A DNA stretch of 56,380 nucleotides, from contig JAFDVU010000020.1 in NCBI GenBank assembly GCA_018268835.1, positions 1 to 56,380 on the forward strand, given 5' to 3'. The notes beneath the pieces were generated by a model. The model worked only from the letters and a program-made list of their open reading frames with translations, did no database searches and was not told the DNA's origin. Positions 8,584-17,360 of the stretch are shown here, one piece after another; position 1 is the first letter of the stretch; every line of letters begins with the position of its first letter. This DNA comes from Acidobacteriota bacterium. GTDB taxonomy: Bacteria; Acidobacteriota; Terriglobia; Bryobacterales; Bryobacteraceae. Position numbers and translations under genes: made by a program.

Positions 8584-8603
8584 GCGGTTCACGAGACGCT
8601 TAC
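8584..8603 (-). repeat. IS66 right terminal inverted repeat
   Basis: Reverse complement of 4955-4974, 20 of 20 bases. Followed directly at 8604-8611 by the second copy of the duplication tgcacgaa. Confidence 0.93.
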
Positions 8604-8815
8604 TGCACGAACGCCGAAGTGAAATCCGCGGCGGCGGCCCCAAGCCGGTCCAGATTCGGAGTCCGGATGCGCTGGTTGCCGTGCCGCCCGAGGCAGTCGA
8701 AACGAAACTGGTCGGCGACGAGCAGCAGCACGTTGGGACGCTGCGCCGCCGGTTGCGCGGCCGCTCCGGAAGCCAGGGCCGCGCCCGCCAGAAACTCACG
8801 CCGAGTGGCACTCAT
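8600..8815 (-). pseudogene. Sulfatase, 5' fragment cut by IS66
   Basis: 71 residues of the interrupted sulfatase from the ATG at 8813-8815, which has GGAG eight bases upstream. It carries the TAT signal (SATRREFLAGAALASGAAA), the strand RPNVLLLVADQFRFDCLG and TPNLDRLGAAAADFTSAFVQ; the frame then runs into the IS66 end and stops within two codons. The continuation is at 3637-4950. The next gene upstream is the Oar-like receptor, 69 bp away, so both were probably co-transcribed. Confidence 0.93.
8604..8611. repeat. Target site duplication of IS66, right copy
   Basis: tgcacgaa, identical to 4946-4953 and in the same orientation. Confidence 0.92.
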
Positions 8816-8884
8816 CGGTTCATCTCCGTGGCCAGCATGACGCACGGCTCCCGCGCCGGAGGCGCCAGGCCGCACGGTTAGCGC

Positions 8885-11800
8885 TCAGAACAATAACTTC
8901 AGTGCAAACTGCAACTGCCGCGGCGCGTTGGCCTGGCTGGTGATGGTGCCGAACGCCGCCGAATTCACCGCCTGGTTGGGGAAGCCGAACACCGGCGTGT
9001 TGGTCACGTTGAAGGCCTCGGCGCGGAACTGCAGCGAAACCTTCTCCACCAGCTTGAAGTTCTTGAAGAGCGAGAAGTCCATGCCGCGCGTGCCGGGTCC
9101 GCGGATATTCGAAATCGTGCGCCCCACGTTGCCGAACGTGAAGGGCGCCGGCTGCGAGAACACCGAGGTATTGAAGTAGCGGTTCAACCGGTCCACCACC
9201 GGGCCGGAGAGTCCCGCAAACTGGCCGTTGGTGTTCGGGCGTTCGCCGGGATTCCCGGAATTGGAGGTATTGGCGGCGCTCAGCGCGAGCGGCATGCCCG
9301 TCTGCAGAGTGAGGATGCCGTTCATCTGCCATCCGCCCAGGAAGGCATCCACGGCGCGATTCCAGTTTCCGCCGAACTTCATCCCGCGTCCGAACGGCAG
9401 CGCATATACGTAGCTCATGACGAATCGCTGCGAAATATCATTGGCGGATACGCCGCGGTCGGCATGCCGGTCGTACCAGTCCTGCAAGCCGGCCTGCCGG
9501 CCGACGTTGGAGATGATCGAGTAGTCGTCGATCAGTTTGGCGTTCGTGTACGATGCGAGCAGGCTCAACCCGGAACTGAAGCGCTTCTCCACCTTCACCT
9601 GTAACGAATGATAGTTGGAGATGCCCCCGGTCTGGTACATGTCGTAGACCGTGGTGAACTGCGGGAACGGCCTCAGCAGGAAGCTGTACGGGATAGTCTT
9701 GGCGTTCAGCGGCGCGGTTGAAATCAATCCGTAGAACGGGTTCGGCACCTGCTGCTGGAGCTGCGTCCCAAGCGCGAGCTGGGTCGCAGTCAATTGATTG
9801 ATGTTCACATCGCCCTCGCCGGTGACGTTGAGGTGTACCCCGTGGCTGCCCACATAAGAGGCGTCCAGCAGAACGGCACCCGGCAGTTGCCGCTGGATTC
9901 CGAAACTCCAGTTCTCCGTGTAAGGCGTAACATTGTCGCCGATTATGGAAGCGGCGATGCTCGATCCCACCCCGGTGAGGAGGCCCCGCGAACTGCCGAG
10001 CACCGGAGCGAACCCGTCCGGGAAGGGATTGCTCAGGTAGTTGAGCGGCGTCACGCCATCGGCGGTGCCGACGTAGGGGGTATCGCTGCGCCATCCGAAA
10101 TTGCCCACGCTGCCCCCGGCGGCGCGCAGCGAAGGAGCATAGAAGATGCCCACGCCTCCGCGCACGACTGTGTCCTTGCCGGCCTGGTAGGCGAACCCCA
10201 GGCGCGGCGCGAAATTGTTCGTATCCGCCGGAAACTGGTTGCGGCTGTTCCCGTTGATGCCCACAAATACCAGTCCGCCCTTAAGATCCGGCAGACCCGC
10301 GGGGCCGGCCAGCGGCGAAGCCACGTTTGGATCAAACACGTTCATGCGGTTGTAGCGTTCCGTCCGGGGCTTCTCCAATTCGTAGCGAAGCCCGAGGTTC
10401 AGGGTGAGTTTGCCCGACACCTTCCAGTCGTCGCCGAAATACCCGGCCCAGTAGGTGCTCTGCGTCGAAACGCACTTGAAGCACTTCGTGTAGGTGCCGC
10501 TGCTGCCGAGCCCCAACAGCAGGGATGCGATCGCGTCACCGGCGTCGACGCTGGCCCGGTTCGGATCCGGGCCCTGCGTGAAGCCCCGGCTGAAATTGAA
10601 GGCGCCGACCGAGTTGCCGGCCTCGGAGTTGTTGACCCGAACCAGACGCGCTTCAAACCCGAATTTCAGTACGTGTCGAGTCAGCAGCTTCGTGTTGTTC
10701 AGGCTCCAGTTGTGCGTCTCAAAAGCGTTGTGCCGGAAACTCGAACCGGAAGATCCCAGGCTGAGATAGTTCGCCGGCGAGATTCCTGGAAACATCAGGC
10801 GTTCGGAGTTGGCGTCGATATAAGCAGGAAACCCGAGCGTAGCCGGATCGAACCCGTCGCTGTGCGGCGTGAACAGCAGCAGGGACCGGCCGAACCCATA
10901 CCGGAAATCGATCAGGAACGTCGGGCTCATGTTGTACGTGTAGTCGAAACCCGCGTTGTTGACGATCTGAGGCTGGTTCAGGGCGCCGTCGTACGGCGCC
11001 AGGTTACCCGGCAGCAGATTGGGCGCCGGGAAATCCAGTTTGCGATGCGAATAGCGCACGAAGAACCGGTTCTGGTCGTTGATGTTTTCGTCCACCTTGA
11101 TATCGAACTGGTTTGCGGTGTATACCGAACTCCCGGCGACGTTGAAGTTGTTCGCGCCTGAGTTTGCCGCGCCGGGTCCGGTCGGCAGCGGGTAATACTT
11201 CATGATGTTCCGCGCCACTGGATCGAACCGGTTCGTGGGAATGATGTTCCCCGGAAAAACCTGCCGCACAAAACCGCCACCCGAGCTGGCGGTCGTCAGT
11301 GGATCGTAGATCGCCACCATCGTTCCCGCCGCGTCCAACGTGTGCGAAAAGTCGCCCGTGCGCTGTAGAGCGGTCGGGACCGTGTTGGTCAGGGTCGCCA
11401 GCGAGCGCTGCCGCAGACCTTCATAGTCGGCGAAGAAGAAGGTCTTGTTGCGGCCGTTGTACAGCTTGGGGATCTCCACCGGACCGCCCGCGCTCACGCC
11501 GAACTGATTCCGCTTGAAACTGCTCAACGGGATGCCGTTGCGATTACTGAAGAAGTTGTTCGAGTCCAGCCTGGAATTACGCAGGAATTCGTAGACGCTC
11601 CCGTGCAGGTCATTGGTGCCCGACTTGTAAACCAGGTTGATGATGCCGCCGCCGCTGCGGCCGAACTCGGCTGAGTAGCTATCGGTCTGCACGCGGAATT
11701 CCTGCACCGCATCCACTGACGGATACACCGTATACCCCTGGATCGGATTCACCAGCGGCGGTGCCGACGGGATGCCGTCCACCAGGATCTCGTTGCTGCC

Positions 11801-12337
11801 GGGCCGTCCGCCGTTGATCGAGATGTTGGCCTGGTTGAACTCCGCGTTCACATTGCCGGTGACTCCCGGCGCCAGAAACACCAGCGAGTAGGGGTTCCGC
11901 TGATTCATCGGCAGGTTGACGATACTTTTGTTGTCCACCACCTGCCCCACCGCCGACGACGTCGCATCCAGCAGCGGCGCCTGCGAGGTGATCTGCACGG
12001 TCTCACTCACCGCGCCAATTTCGAGCGTGATGTCGATGACCGCCTTCTGGTTGACTTCGAGTACGATGCCGGAGCGCACCGCGCGTTTGAACCCGGCCGC
12101 CTCCACCGTAACTGAGTAGTTGCCCGAGGGCAGGGACACCGCGACAAATCGGCCGTCCGTGCCGGATTGCAGATTGGTCACCACCCCGGTGGCCGTGTTT
12201 CGAATCTGAACCTTTGCCGCGGGAACCAGAGCTCCCGTTGGATCGCTCAGCGTACCCTCAAGAGACGCGGTGATCGTCTGCCCTACAAGCGCTGCACAAC
12301 ACGCAAGGAGCAAACCTGGCAGAACCCCTCTAGGCAT
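8885..12337 (-). CDS. Oar-like TonB-dependent receptor with carboxypeptidase-regulatory domain
   Basis: 1150 residues from the ATG at 12335-12337, preceded by GGGAGA and starting a good signal peptide (MPRGVLPGLLLACCAALVGQ); the longer frame to 12394 is less likely. Residues about 20-115 form a carboxypeptidase-regulatory-like beta-sandwich (ITASLEGTLSDPTGALVPAA). Next is a plug domain (QVVDNKSIVNLPMNQRNPYS, INGGRPGSNEILVDGI), then an outer-membrane beta-barrel of about 900 residues ending in the aromatic LQFALKLLF. This architecture is greatly expanded in Acidobacteria and is thought to import or bind oligosaccharides or peptides in the outer membrane. First gene of the sulfatase locus, which suggests a sulfated glycan substrate (inference). 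No SusD partner is adjacent. Confidence 0.9.
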   Translation of the reverse strand: MPRGVLPGLLLACCAALVGQTITASLEGTLSDPTGALVPAAKVQIRNTATGVVTNLQSGTDGRFVAVSLPSGNYSVTVEAAGFKRAVRSGIVLEVNQKAVIDITLEIGAVSETVQITSQAPLLDATSSAVGQVVDNKSIVNLPMNQRNPYSLVFLAPGVTGNVNAEFNQANISINGGRPGSNEILVDGIPSAPPLVNPIQGYTVYPSVDAVQEFRVQTDSYSAEFGRSGGGIINLVYKSGTNDLHGSVYEFLRNSRLDSNNFFSNRNGIPLSSFKRNQFGVSAGGPVEIPKLYNGRNKTFFFADYEGLRQRSLATLTNTVPTALQRTGDFSHTLDAAGTMVAIYDPLTTASSGGGFVRQVFPGNIIPTNRFDPVARNIMKYYPLPTGPGAANSGANNFNVAGSSVYTANQFDIKVDENINDQNRFFVRYSHRKLDFPAPNLLPGNLAPYDGALNQPQIVNNAGFDYTYNMSPTFLIDFRYGFGRSLLLFTPHSDGFDPATLGFPAYIDANSERLMFPGISPANYLSLGSSGSSFRHNAFETHNWSLNNTKLLTRHVLKFGFEARLVRVNNSEAGNSVGAFNFSRGFTQGPDPNRASVDAGDAIASLLLGLGSSGTYTKCFKCVSTQSTYWAGYFGDDWKVSGKLTLNLGLRYELEKPRTERYNRMNVFDPNVASPLAGPAGLPDLKGGLVFVGINGNSRNQFPADTNNFAPRLGFAYQAGKDTVVRGGVGIFYAPSLRAAGGSVGNFGWRSDTPYVGTADGVTPLNYLSNPFPDGFAPVLGSSRGLLTGVGSSIAASIIGDNVTPYTENWSFGIQRQLPGAVLLDASYVGSHGVHLNVTGEGDVNINQLTATQLALGTQLQQQVPNPFYGLISTAPLNAKTIPYSFLLRPFPQFTTVYDMYQTGGISNYHSLQVKVEKRFSSGLSLLASYTNAKLIDDYSIISNVGRQAGLQDWYDRHADRGVSANDISQRFVMSYVYALPFGRGMKFGGNWNRAVDAFLGGWQMNGILTLQTGMPLALSAANTSNSGNPGERPNTNGQFAGLSGPVVDRLNRYFNTSVFSQPAPFTFGNVGRTISNIRGPGTRGMDFSLFKNFKLVEKVSLQFRAEAFNVTNTPVFGFPNQAVNSAAFGTITSQANAPRQLQFALKLLF

Positions 12338-12491
12338 TGCGACTCTCCCATCCCGAATCAGAATCCCGTCACGCAGGCTTTCTGCTGCCTGCACGGTCCC
12401 TGGGATTGTATATCAAAAGGCCCGGAAAGACGGTACGGTGAACTCTGTAAAGAGGCGATTCGCCGCGTGAGGTGAAGCGGGCTACTGGAAC

Positions 12492-13466
12492 CTATTTGCC
12501 TTCGGGGACGCTGCGCTGTTTGCGGGTGAGAATCTCGCGCACGGCGTAGATGCGGCGGTCCTGGCTTTCGAAGTAGGTGCGCATCATCATCTCGCCGATC
12601 AGCCCGGTGGAGAACATCATGATGCCTCCCAGGAACAGCATGCCGCCCGCCAGCATCAGCGGGCCGTGTTCCACGACGATGTCCGTACCCAGGATCTTCT
12701 TTACCAGCAGGTAGAACATGATCAGGCCGCCCAAGCCGGTGCCGGTGAGCCCCAGCGACCCGAAGAAGTGCATCGGCCGTGTGAAGTACTTGAGCATGAA
12801 CTTGATCGTGAGGATGTCGAACATCACGCGGAACGTGCGGCTGATGCCGTAGTGCGAGTCGCCGGCCGCGCGCGGCACGTTGCGAATCGGCACCTCCGCC
12901 ACGCGCGCGCCGTACATGCTGGCCAGCGCCGGGATGAAGCGGTGCAGCTCCCCGTAGAGGTTTACGTCCTTCAGCACTTCCGCGCGGTACGCCTTGAAGG
13001 TGGTGCCGAAATCGTGCAGGTCGATGCCGCTGGCCTTGGCCATCATCCAGTTGGCGATGCGCGAGGGCAGTTTGCGCATGATCGCGTTGTCGACGCGCCG
13101 CTTGCGCCAGCCGCTGGCGATATCGTAACCCTGGTCGATCTTCTCAAGCAGCGCCGGGATGTCCTCGGGCGCGTGTTGCAGGTCGCCATCCATCGCCAGG
13201 ATCACGTCGCCCTTGGCTTCGTGGAAGCCCGCCGAAAGCGCCGCGGTCTGGCCGAAATTGCGGCGCAGCCGGATCACCTTCAGGTGCCCGTCGGTCTCCA
13301 CCAGGTTGGCGAGCAGTTCGAAGCTGCGGTCGGTCGAGGCGTCGTCCACGAAGAGAATCTCGTAGGGCCGTTGCACCGCCTCAAGCACCGCGGTAAGGCG
13401 ATCGTACAACGGGAGTATGGAAGGCTCCTCGTTGTGGATCGGGATGACGATCGACAACATCGACAT
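12492..13466 (-). CDS. Family 2 glycosyltransferase, polyprenyl-phosphate type
   Basis: 324 residues. The GT-A fold begins LSIVIPIHNEEPSILPLYDR, with VDDASTDRS and the metal-binding DGDLQ (about residues 95-99). Two C-terminal membrane helices (about 232-256 and 267-290) match the GtrB/DPM1-like group that moves a sugar from a nucleotide donor onto undecaprenyl phosphate. No flippase or acceptor gene is nearby, so the sugar and pathway cannot be named. Transcribed alone on the minus strand, 97 bp before the ABC genes and 154 bp after the receptor start. Confidence 0.87.
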   Translation of the reverse strand: MSMLSIVIPIHNEEPSILPLYDRLTAVLEAVQRPYEILFVDDASTDRSFELLANLVETDGHLKVIRLRRNFGQTAALSAGFHEAKGDVILAMDGDLQHAPEDIPALLEKIDQGYDIASGWRKRRVDNAIMRKLPSRIANWMMAKASGIDLHDFGTTFKAYRAEVLKDVNLYGELHRFIPALASMYGARVAEVPIRNVPRAAGDSHYGISRTFRVMFDILTIKFMLKYFTRPMHFFGSLGLTGTGLGGLIMFYLLVKKILGTDIVVEHGPLMLAGGMLFLGGIMMFSTGLIGEMMMRTYFESQDRRIYAVREILTRKQRSVPEGK

Positions 13467-13567
13467 GGGAGACTACCAGTTTAGCGTATGGAGCGGCTCC
13501 CCTTTACAGGCCGCCGGCTGGATCGAGGCCGACACACCAGCCACCCGCGCGCCGGCGGGGGCGCCTC

Positions 13568-14332
13568 CTACCGTTCAATCGCGCAGGCGATGTCCCGCGC
13601 GACCGCTTCCAGGTCGCGCTGCTCCACCAGTTGCGAGAAGATCTCCTCGAGCGACGGCAGGTTCATCATGCCGCGCAACTGCTCCACCGTACCCGCCGCG
13701 CGGACCCGGCCCTTGTACAGGATCACCACCTGCGCGCACACCCGCTCCACCACCTCGAGCACGTGCGAGATATAGAGGATCATCCTGCCGCGCCGCGCCA
13801 GTTCGTTCAGCAGGTGCTTGAACAGGATCGCGCTGGTCACGTCGATGCCCGAGAGCGGCTCGTCCAGGATCAGCAGATCGGGATCGTGCAACAGCGCCGC
13901 GGAGATCAGGATGCGCTGCTTCATCCCCTTGGAGTACGCCGAAATCGCCACGTGACGGTACGGGTGCAGCCCGAACAACTCGAGGAGGTCGTTGGCGCGG
14001 CGATCCACCACCGCCGGCGGCAGCGCGCGCAGTCCGCCGATCAGTTCCAGGTACTCCAGGCCCGTCATGTACGAATACAGGATCGCCTCCTCCGGCACGT
14101 AGCCCAGGCGGCGGCGGAAGCCGGCCAGGTCGCGGCGGACGTCCACTCCATCCAGCAGCACCTTGCCCGCGGTAGGTTCGATCAGCGCGGTGATGATCTT
14201 CACGGTGGTCGATTTACCGGAGCCGTTCGGCCCGAGGTATCCGGTGACCTCGCCCGGCCGGATCGCGAAGCTCACGTCGTCCACAACCGTGAGGTTGCGA
14301 TAGCGCTTGGTCAGATGCTCGATCTTCAGCAT
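13568..14332 (-). CDS. ABC transporter ATP-binding protein
   Basis: 254 residues from the ATG at 14330-14332, with AAAGGAG upstream. It has Walker A GPNGSGKST (about residue 33), Q-loop region GYVPEEAILYSYMTG, signature SKGMKQR in place of the usual LSGGQ, Walker B LLILDEPLSGID and the switch His in ISHVLE. The SKGMK signature and the DrrA/CcmA-like layout are common in ABC-2 exporters. The reading frame continues upstream to 15814, but that is antisense to the permease frame and not coding. It lies 14 bp downstream of the permease gene and the pair form an operon. Confidence 0.9.
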   Translation of the reverse strand: MLKIEHLTKRYRNLTVVDDVSFAIRPGEVTGYLGPNGSGKSTTVKIITALIEPTAGKVLLDGVDVRRDLAGFRRRLGYVPEEAILYSYMTGLEYLELIGGLRALPPAVVDRRANDLLELFGLHPYRHVAISAYSKGMKQRILISAALLHDPDLLILDEPLSGIDVTSAILFKHLLNELARRGRMILYISHVLEVVERVCAQVVILYKGRVRAAGTVEQLRGMMNLPSLEEIFSQLVEQRDLEAVARDIACAIER

Positions 14333-14346
14333 GGAAGGCGCTCCTT

Positions 14347-16008
14347 TCACTGCGCCGTGATACCCAGGGTGCGGATCAGCGGATCCACCGCGTCTTCGTA
14401 GTCGAGGGCCGCGGCCGCATCGCGGCGCCCGCGGTCGAGGCGCCGCAGGGCGAAGGCCACGGCGCCGACCACCGCCACGAACGCGATCGCGGCCGCCGGA
14501 TAGCGCTCCAGCCGTGCCTCCAGTGCCGCCATCCAGCCGCTGTAGGCGGTGAAGCCGAACACGTACACCACCGCCAACCCGGTCAGGTTGACCTTGCCCG
14601 GAAAGTGCGCGCACGTGAACGGCGCTTTTTGAAACCCGAAAAAGAGAATCTCCACCAGCAGCAGCGAGAGCGCGATGCCGTAAGCCGCGTGGTACATCGC
14701 GGGGAGCGGCGCGTGCCAGCGCAAGTCGAGCGCGAACATCGCGGCGAACAGCGGCGCGAGCGCGCAGAGGAAGATCCACTTGCGAGCGGCCGCCAGGTAC
14801 GGCCTCGGCCCGGCCGTCTCGGTAAGTTGGAATCCCCAGTTGGCGCGCAGTTCGCTGGGGAAGTTGAACGCCGCTCGCAAGCCCGAAACCAGGATGAAGG
14901 AAAGCATCAGGGGCAGCGCCAGACTGCCGCGCGCGCCCGAACCGGGCGCCAGTTCCAGCACCGCCATGGCCGCGCCGAATCCGCCGTAGGTAGCGAGGAA
15001 GAGGCGATGCTTCATGCTGCGGGTGATCGTGATCGAGATGAAGCCGAAGACGGCGCGTTCCACCGGGTGGCGCAACAGCGTGCCCCCGAGCAGGGCGCAA
15101 GCAGCCGCGCGAAGGCGTCCCGGACCCGCGGCGCCGGGAGCGGGCGCCTCCAGCACGCGCCGCGCGTGCCCGCGATATCCGGGCAGGAAGGTGAGCAAGA
15201 ACACCGCCGCCGCGATCCACAGCGCGTACATCGCCTCCCCGCCCAGGGCACGTAACTCCAGGTTCCTGGTGGCCGGGCGCAGGGATTCGTAAAAGCCGAT
15301 GAACCAGAATGGCGGGAAGCGCTCCAGCCACGGGCTGTGCGCCGCGGCCAGGGCCTGTATGCGGAAGCCGAGCAGCGGCGTCAGAAACAGCAGCATCACC
15401 AGCACCGCCATCAGCAGCGTCTGCACCGCCACCGAAACCTGCCGGTAAAGCGCGCCGCGCAGGAACGTTACCAGCACGCCCTGGAGCGCCGCGATCGCTA
15501 CCGCGGAAAACAGTCCCGCAGCCAGCGTCGCCACGACGTGCGCCCAGAGGATCCCGGCAACGTCCCTGCCACCGTCCACGCCCGGCCAAAAGAGGAAGGC
15601 GAAGAAGTTGATGTCCAGCAGGAAAACCCCCAGGAACGCTCCCAATGCCACCGCCTTGGCCGCGAAGACGCTCCACAGTTTGAGCGGCTGCGGCGTCAGA
15701 ATCTGGTAATCGCGGCGGTCCGGAAACAGCGCGTCCCATTCGAAGACCATCACGAACCCCATCACGATCATCGAATAGGCCACGAAAATGTAGCGAACCG
15801 CCACCAGGCTCCATCCCACCAGCGTCAGCGGACGGAACAGCAGCACGAAGAACGCGCTCGGAACGGCCAGGATGCCCAGCGTCTGGATCACCCCGGCTTC
15901 TGGTTCGCCCTGCGGCGAAAGCGACTCTTTATCGAAGAAGCGCCCGAAGAAGTGGCGCACCAGCACCGCGAAGACGTCCCAGCCCCGCGGCGCGCGGTTG
16001 CGGTCCAT
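14347..16008 (-). CDS. ABC-2 type transporter permease, large
   Basis: 553 residues from the ATG at 16006-16008. Many hydrophobic segments are visible (for example TLGILAVPSAFFVLLF, LVAVRYIFVAYSMIVMGFVMVF, VAVQTLLMAVLVMLLFLTPLLG, AMYALWIAAAVFLLTFLPG, LALPLMLSFILVSGL), consistent with about ten or more transmembrane helices. No recognisable periplasmic domain. The adjacent ATPase gene defines it as the membrane half of an ABC exporter; substrate unknown. The longer open frame up to 16227 overlaps the divergent MFS gene and was rejected as the start. The intergenic gap to that gene is 85 bp. Confidence 0.82.
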   Translation of the reverse strand: MDRNRAPRGWDVFAVLVRHFFGRFFDKESLSPQGEPEAGVIQTLGILAVPSAFFVLLFRPLTLVGWSLVAVRYIFVAYSMIVMGFVMVFEWDALFPDRRDYQILTPQPLKLWSVFAAKAVALGAFLGVFLLDINFFAFLFWPGVDGGRDVAGILWAHVVATLAAGLFSAVAIAALQGVLVTFLRGALYRQVSVAVQTLLMAVLVMLLFLTPLLGFRIQALAAAHSPWLERFPPFWFIGFYESLRPATRNLELRALGGEAMYALWIAAAVFLLTFLPGYRGHARRVLEAPAPGAAGPGRLRAAACALLGGTLLRHPVERAVFGFISITITRSMKHRLFLATYGGFGAAMAVLELAPGSGARGSLALPLMLSFILVSGLRAAFNFPSELRANWGFQLTETAGPRPYLAAARKWIFLCALAPLFAAMFALDLRWHAPLPAMYHAAYGIALSLLLVEILFFGFQKAPFTCAHFPGKVNLTGLAVVYVFGFTAYSGWMAALEARLERYPAAAIAFVAVVGAVAFALRRLDRGRRDAAAALDYEDAVDPLIRTLGITAQ

Positions 16009-16093
16009 GCCAATTGGACTCCGCGATACTGAAATTGTTTCCGGCCGCACAGGGGACCGTGCTATCCTTGCTGGATCCCCAAGAGGTCTCTCC

Positions 16094-17311
16094 ATGGCAA
16101 CCCAAGTGTCTACACTCGGCTTCCGCGACGTGTTGCAGGACACCGCAGTGAAGCGACTTTGGCTCGCACAGGTGATCAGCGTCTTCGGCGACTTCCTGGC
16201 GATCTTCGCCATCTTCGCCGTAGTCACGTTCCAGTTTCACGGCAACGCCATGCAGGTGGCCCTGATCCTGGTGGCGTTCCTTACCCCGCTGGCACTGGTT
16301 AGCCCGATTGCGGGGGTCTACGTGGACCAGTGGAATGTCAAGGCCACCATGATCGCGAGCGACCTCATCCGCGCCGCGATGGTGCTGGTGCTGCTCTTCG
16401 CCCGCGACCTCAACCTGATCTACGGCACGCTGTTCGCCATGAGCACGGTCAGCGCCTTCTTCATGCCGGCGCAATCGGTGGCGGTGCGCACGCTGGCGCC
16501 GCCGGGCGGGTTGCTCGCGGTCAATGCGCTCATGACCCAGGCCATGCAGGGCGCGCAGATCATCAGCCCGTCGATCGCCGGGCTGCTGGTGGACCTGGCG
16601 GGCGCCAACGCGTGCTTCGCGCTCGACACCCTCAGCTTCTTCGTTTCGGCGGGGCTGGTGGCCACCCTGACGATTTCTCGCGAAGCGCCGCACAAACAGG
16701 CGCCCGCCTCCGGCGTATGGACCGCTCTCAACCAGGGGCTGCGCTTCATTTTCACGCACCGCGCCATCTCCTTCGTGCTGATCTCGATGGCGTGCGGGAT
16801 GTTCGCCGTCCGCTGCTTCGGCGCCCTGCTTTCGGTTTGGGTGCGCGATGTGCTGCTCTCCGGCGCGCGGCTCTTCGGCCTGCTCAACACGGCGATCGGC
16901 GTGGGCATGATCGCGGGCAGCCAGATGGTGCGCAAACTCGCCGGACGTTTCGCGCCGGAGCAGACCGTCAGTCTGGCTCTGGCTGGAATGGGCGTCGCGG
17001 TCGCCATCATCGCGGTTTTCGCAAACATCGCGTCCACCACCGTGGGGATGCTCGCGCTCGGCTACTGCGCCGCGTTCAACATGATCACCGCCCAGACCCT
17101 GATGCAGCAGGAGACGCCCCCGGAACTGCTGGGCCGCGTGAGCAGCGCGATGATGAGCCTGATGGCGGTGTCGCAGGTGCTGGCCATGTTCTTCGCCGGG
17201 CCCGTGGCCGAACACGCCGGTCTGCGCGCCCTATACTATGGCAGCGCCGTCATGCTGGTCGCCATCGCCGGCGCCGGTCTCGCCCAACTCCGCCGCCGCG
17301 CGGAAGCGTGA
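16094..17311 (+). CDS. MFS transporter (enterobactin exporter-like group)
   Basis: 405 residues from the ATG at 16094, preceded by AAGAGGT. About twelve membrane helices. VKRLWLAQVISVFGDFLAIFA, the motif-A-like loop GVYVDQWNVKATMIASDL and VNALMTQAMQGAQIISPSIA are typical of the MFS_3/MFS_1 proteins related to EntS, which export siderophores or drugs. An upstream extension to 15872 overlaps the divergent permease gene and is not supported. Substrate unknown; no biosynthesis gene is adjacent. Confidence 0.88.
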   Translation: MATQVSTLGFRDVLQDTAVKRLWLAQVISVFGDFLAIFAIFAVVTFQFHGNAMQVALILVAFLTPLALVSPIAGVYVDQWNVKATMIASDLIRAAMVLVLLFARDLNLIYGTLFAMSTVSAFFMPAQSVAVRTLAPPGGLLAVNALMTQAMQGAQIISPSIAGLLVDLAGANACFALDTLSFFVSAGLVATLTISREAPHKQAPASGVWTALNQGLRFIFTHRAISFVLISMACGMFAVRCFGALLSVWVRDVLLSGARLFGLLNTAIGVGMIAGSQMVRKLAGRFAPEQTVSLALAGMGVAVAIIAVFANIASTTVGMLALGYCAAFNMITAQTLMQQETPPELLGRVSSAMMSLMAVSQVLAMFFAGPVAEHAGLRALYYGSAVMLVAIAGAGLAQLRRRAEA

Positions 17312-17360
17312 ACGTCCCACGGTCGCATCCGGGTCCCCAGGTGTGGCGTAATAGTCGGGT

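Larger units (their letters stand above)
4954..8603 (-). mobile_element. IS66-family element carrying passenger gene(s)
   Basis: 3650 bp bounded by 20-bp perfect inverted repeats (4955-4974 and 8584-8603, gtaagcgtctcgtgaaccgc) and flanked by the 8-bp direct repeat tgcacgaa. It contains the three genes of the family (tnpA, tnpB, tnpC), transcribed on the minus strand with an ATGA overlap between the first two. Usual IS66 elements are near 2.5 kb; this one holds about 1.27 kb extra between tnpC and the left repeat, containing a metalloprotease-like gene and a possible 41-codon ORF. One base (t4954) precedes the left repeat when the duplication is aligned; the right end has no equivalent. The clean target duplication and intact transposase frames suggest a fairly recent insertion. 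Confidence 0.93.
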
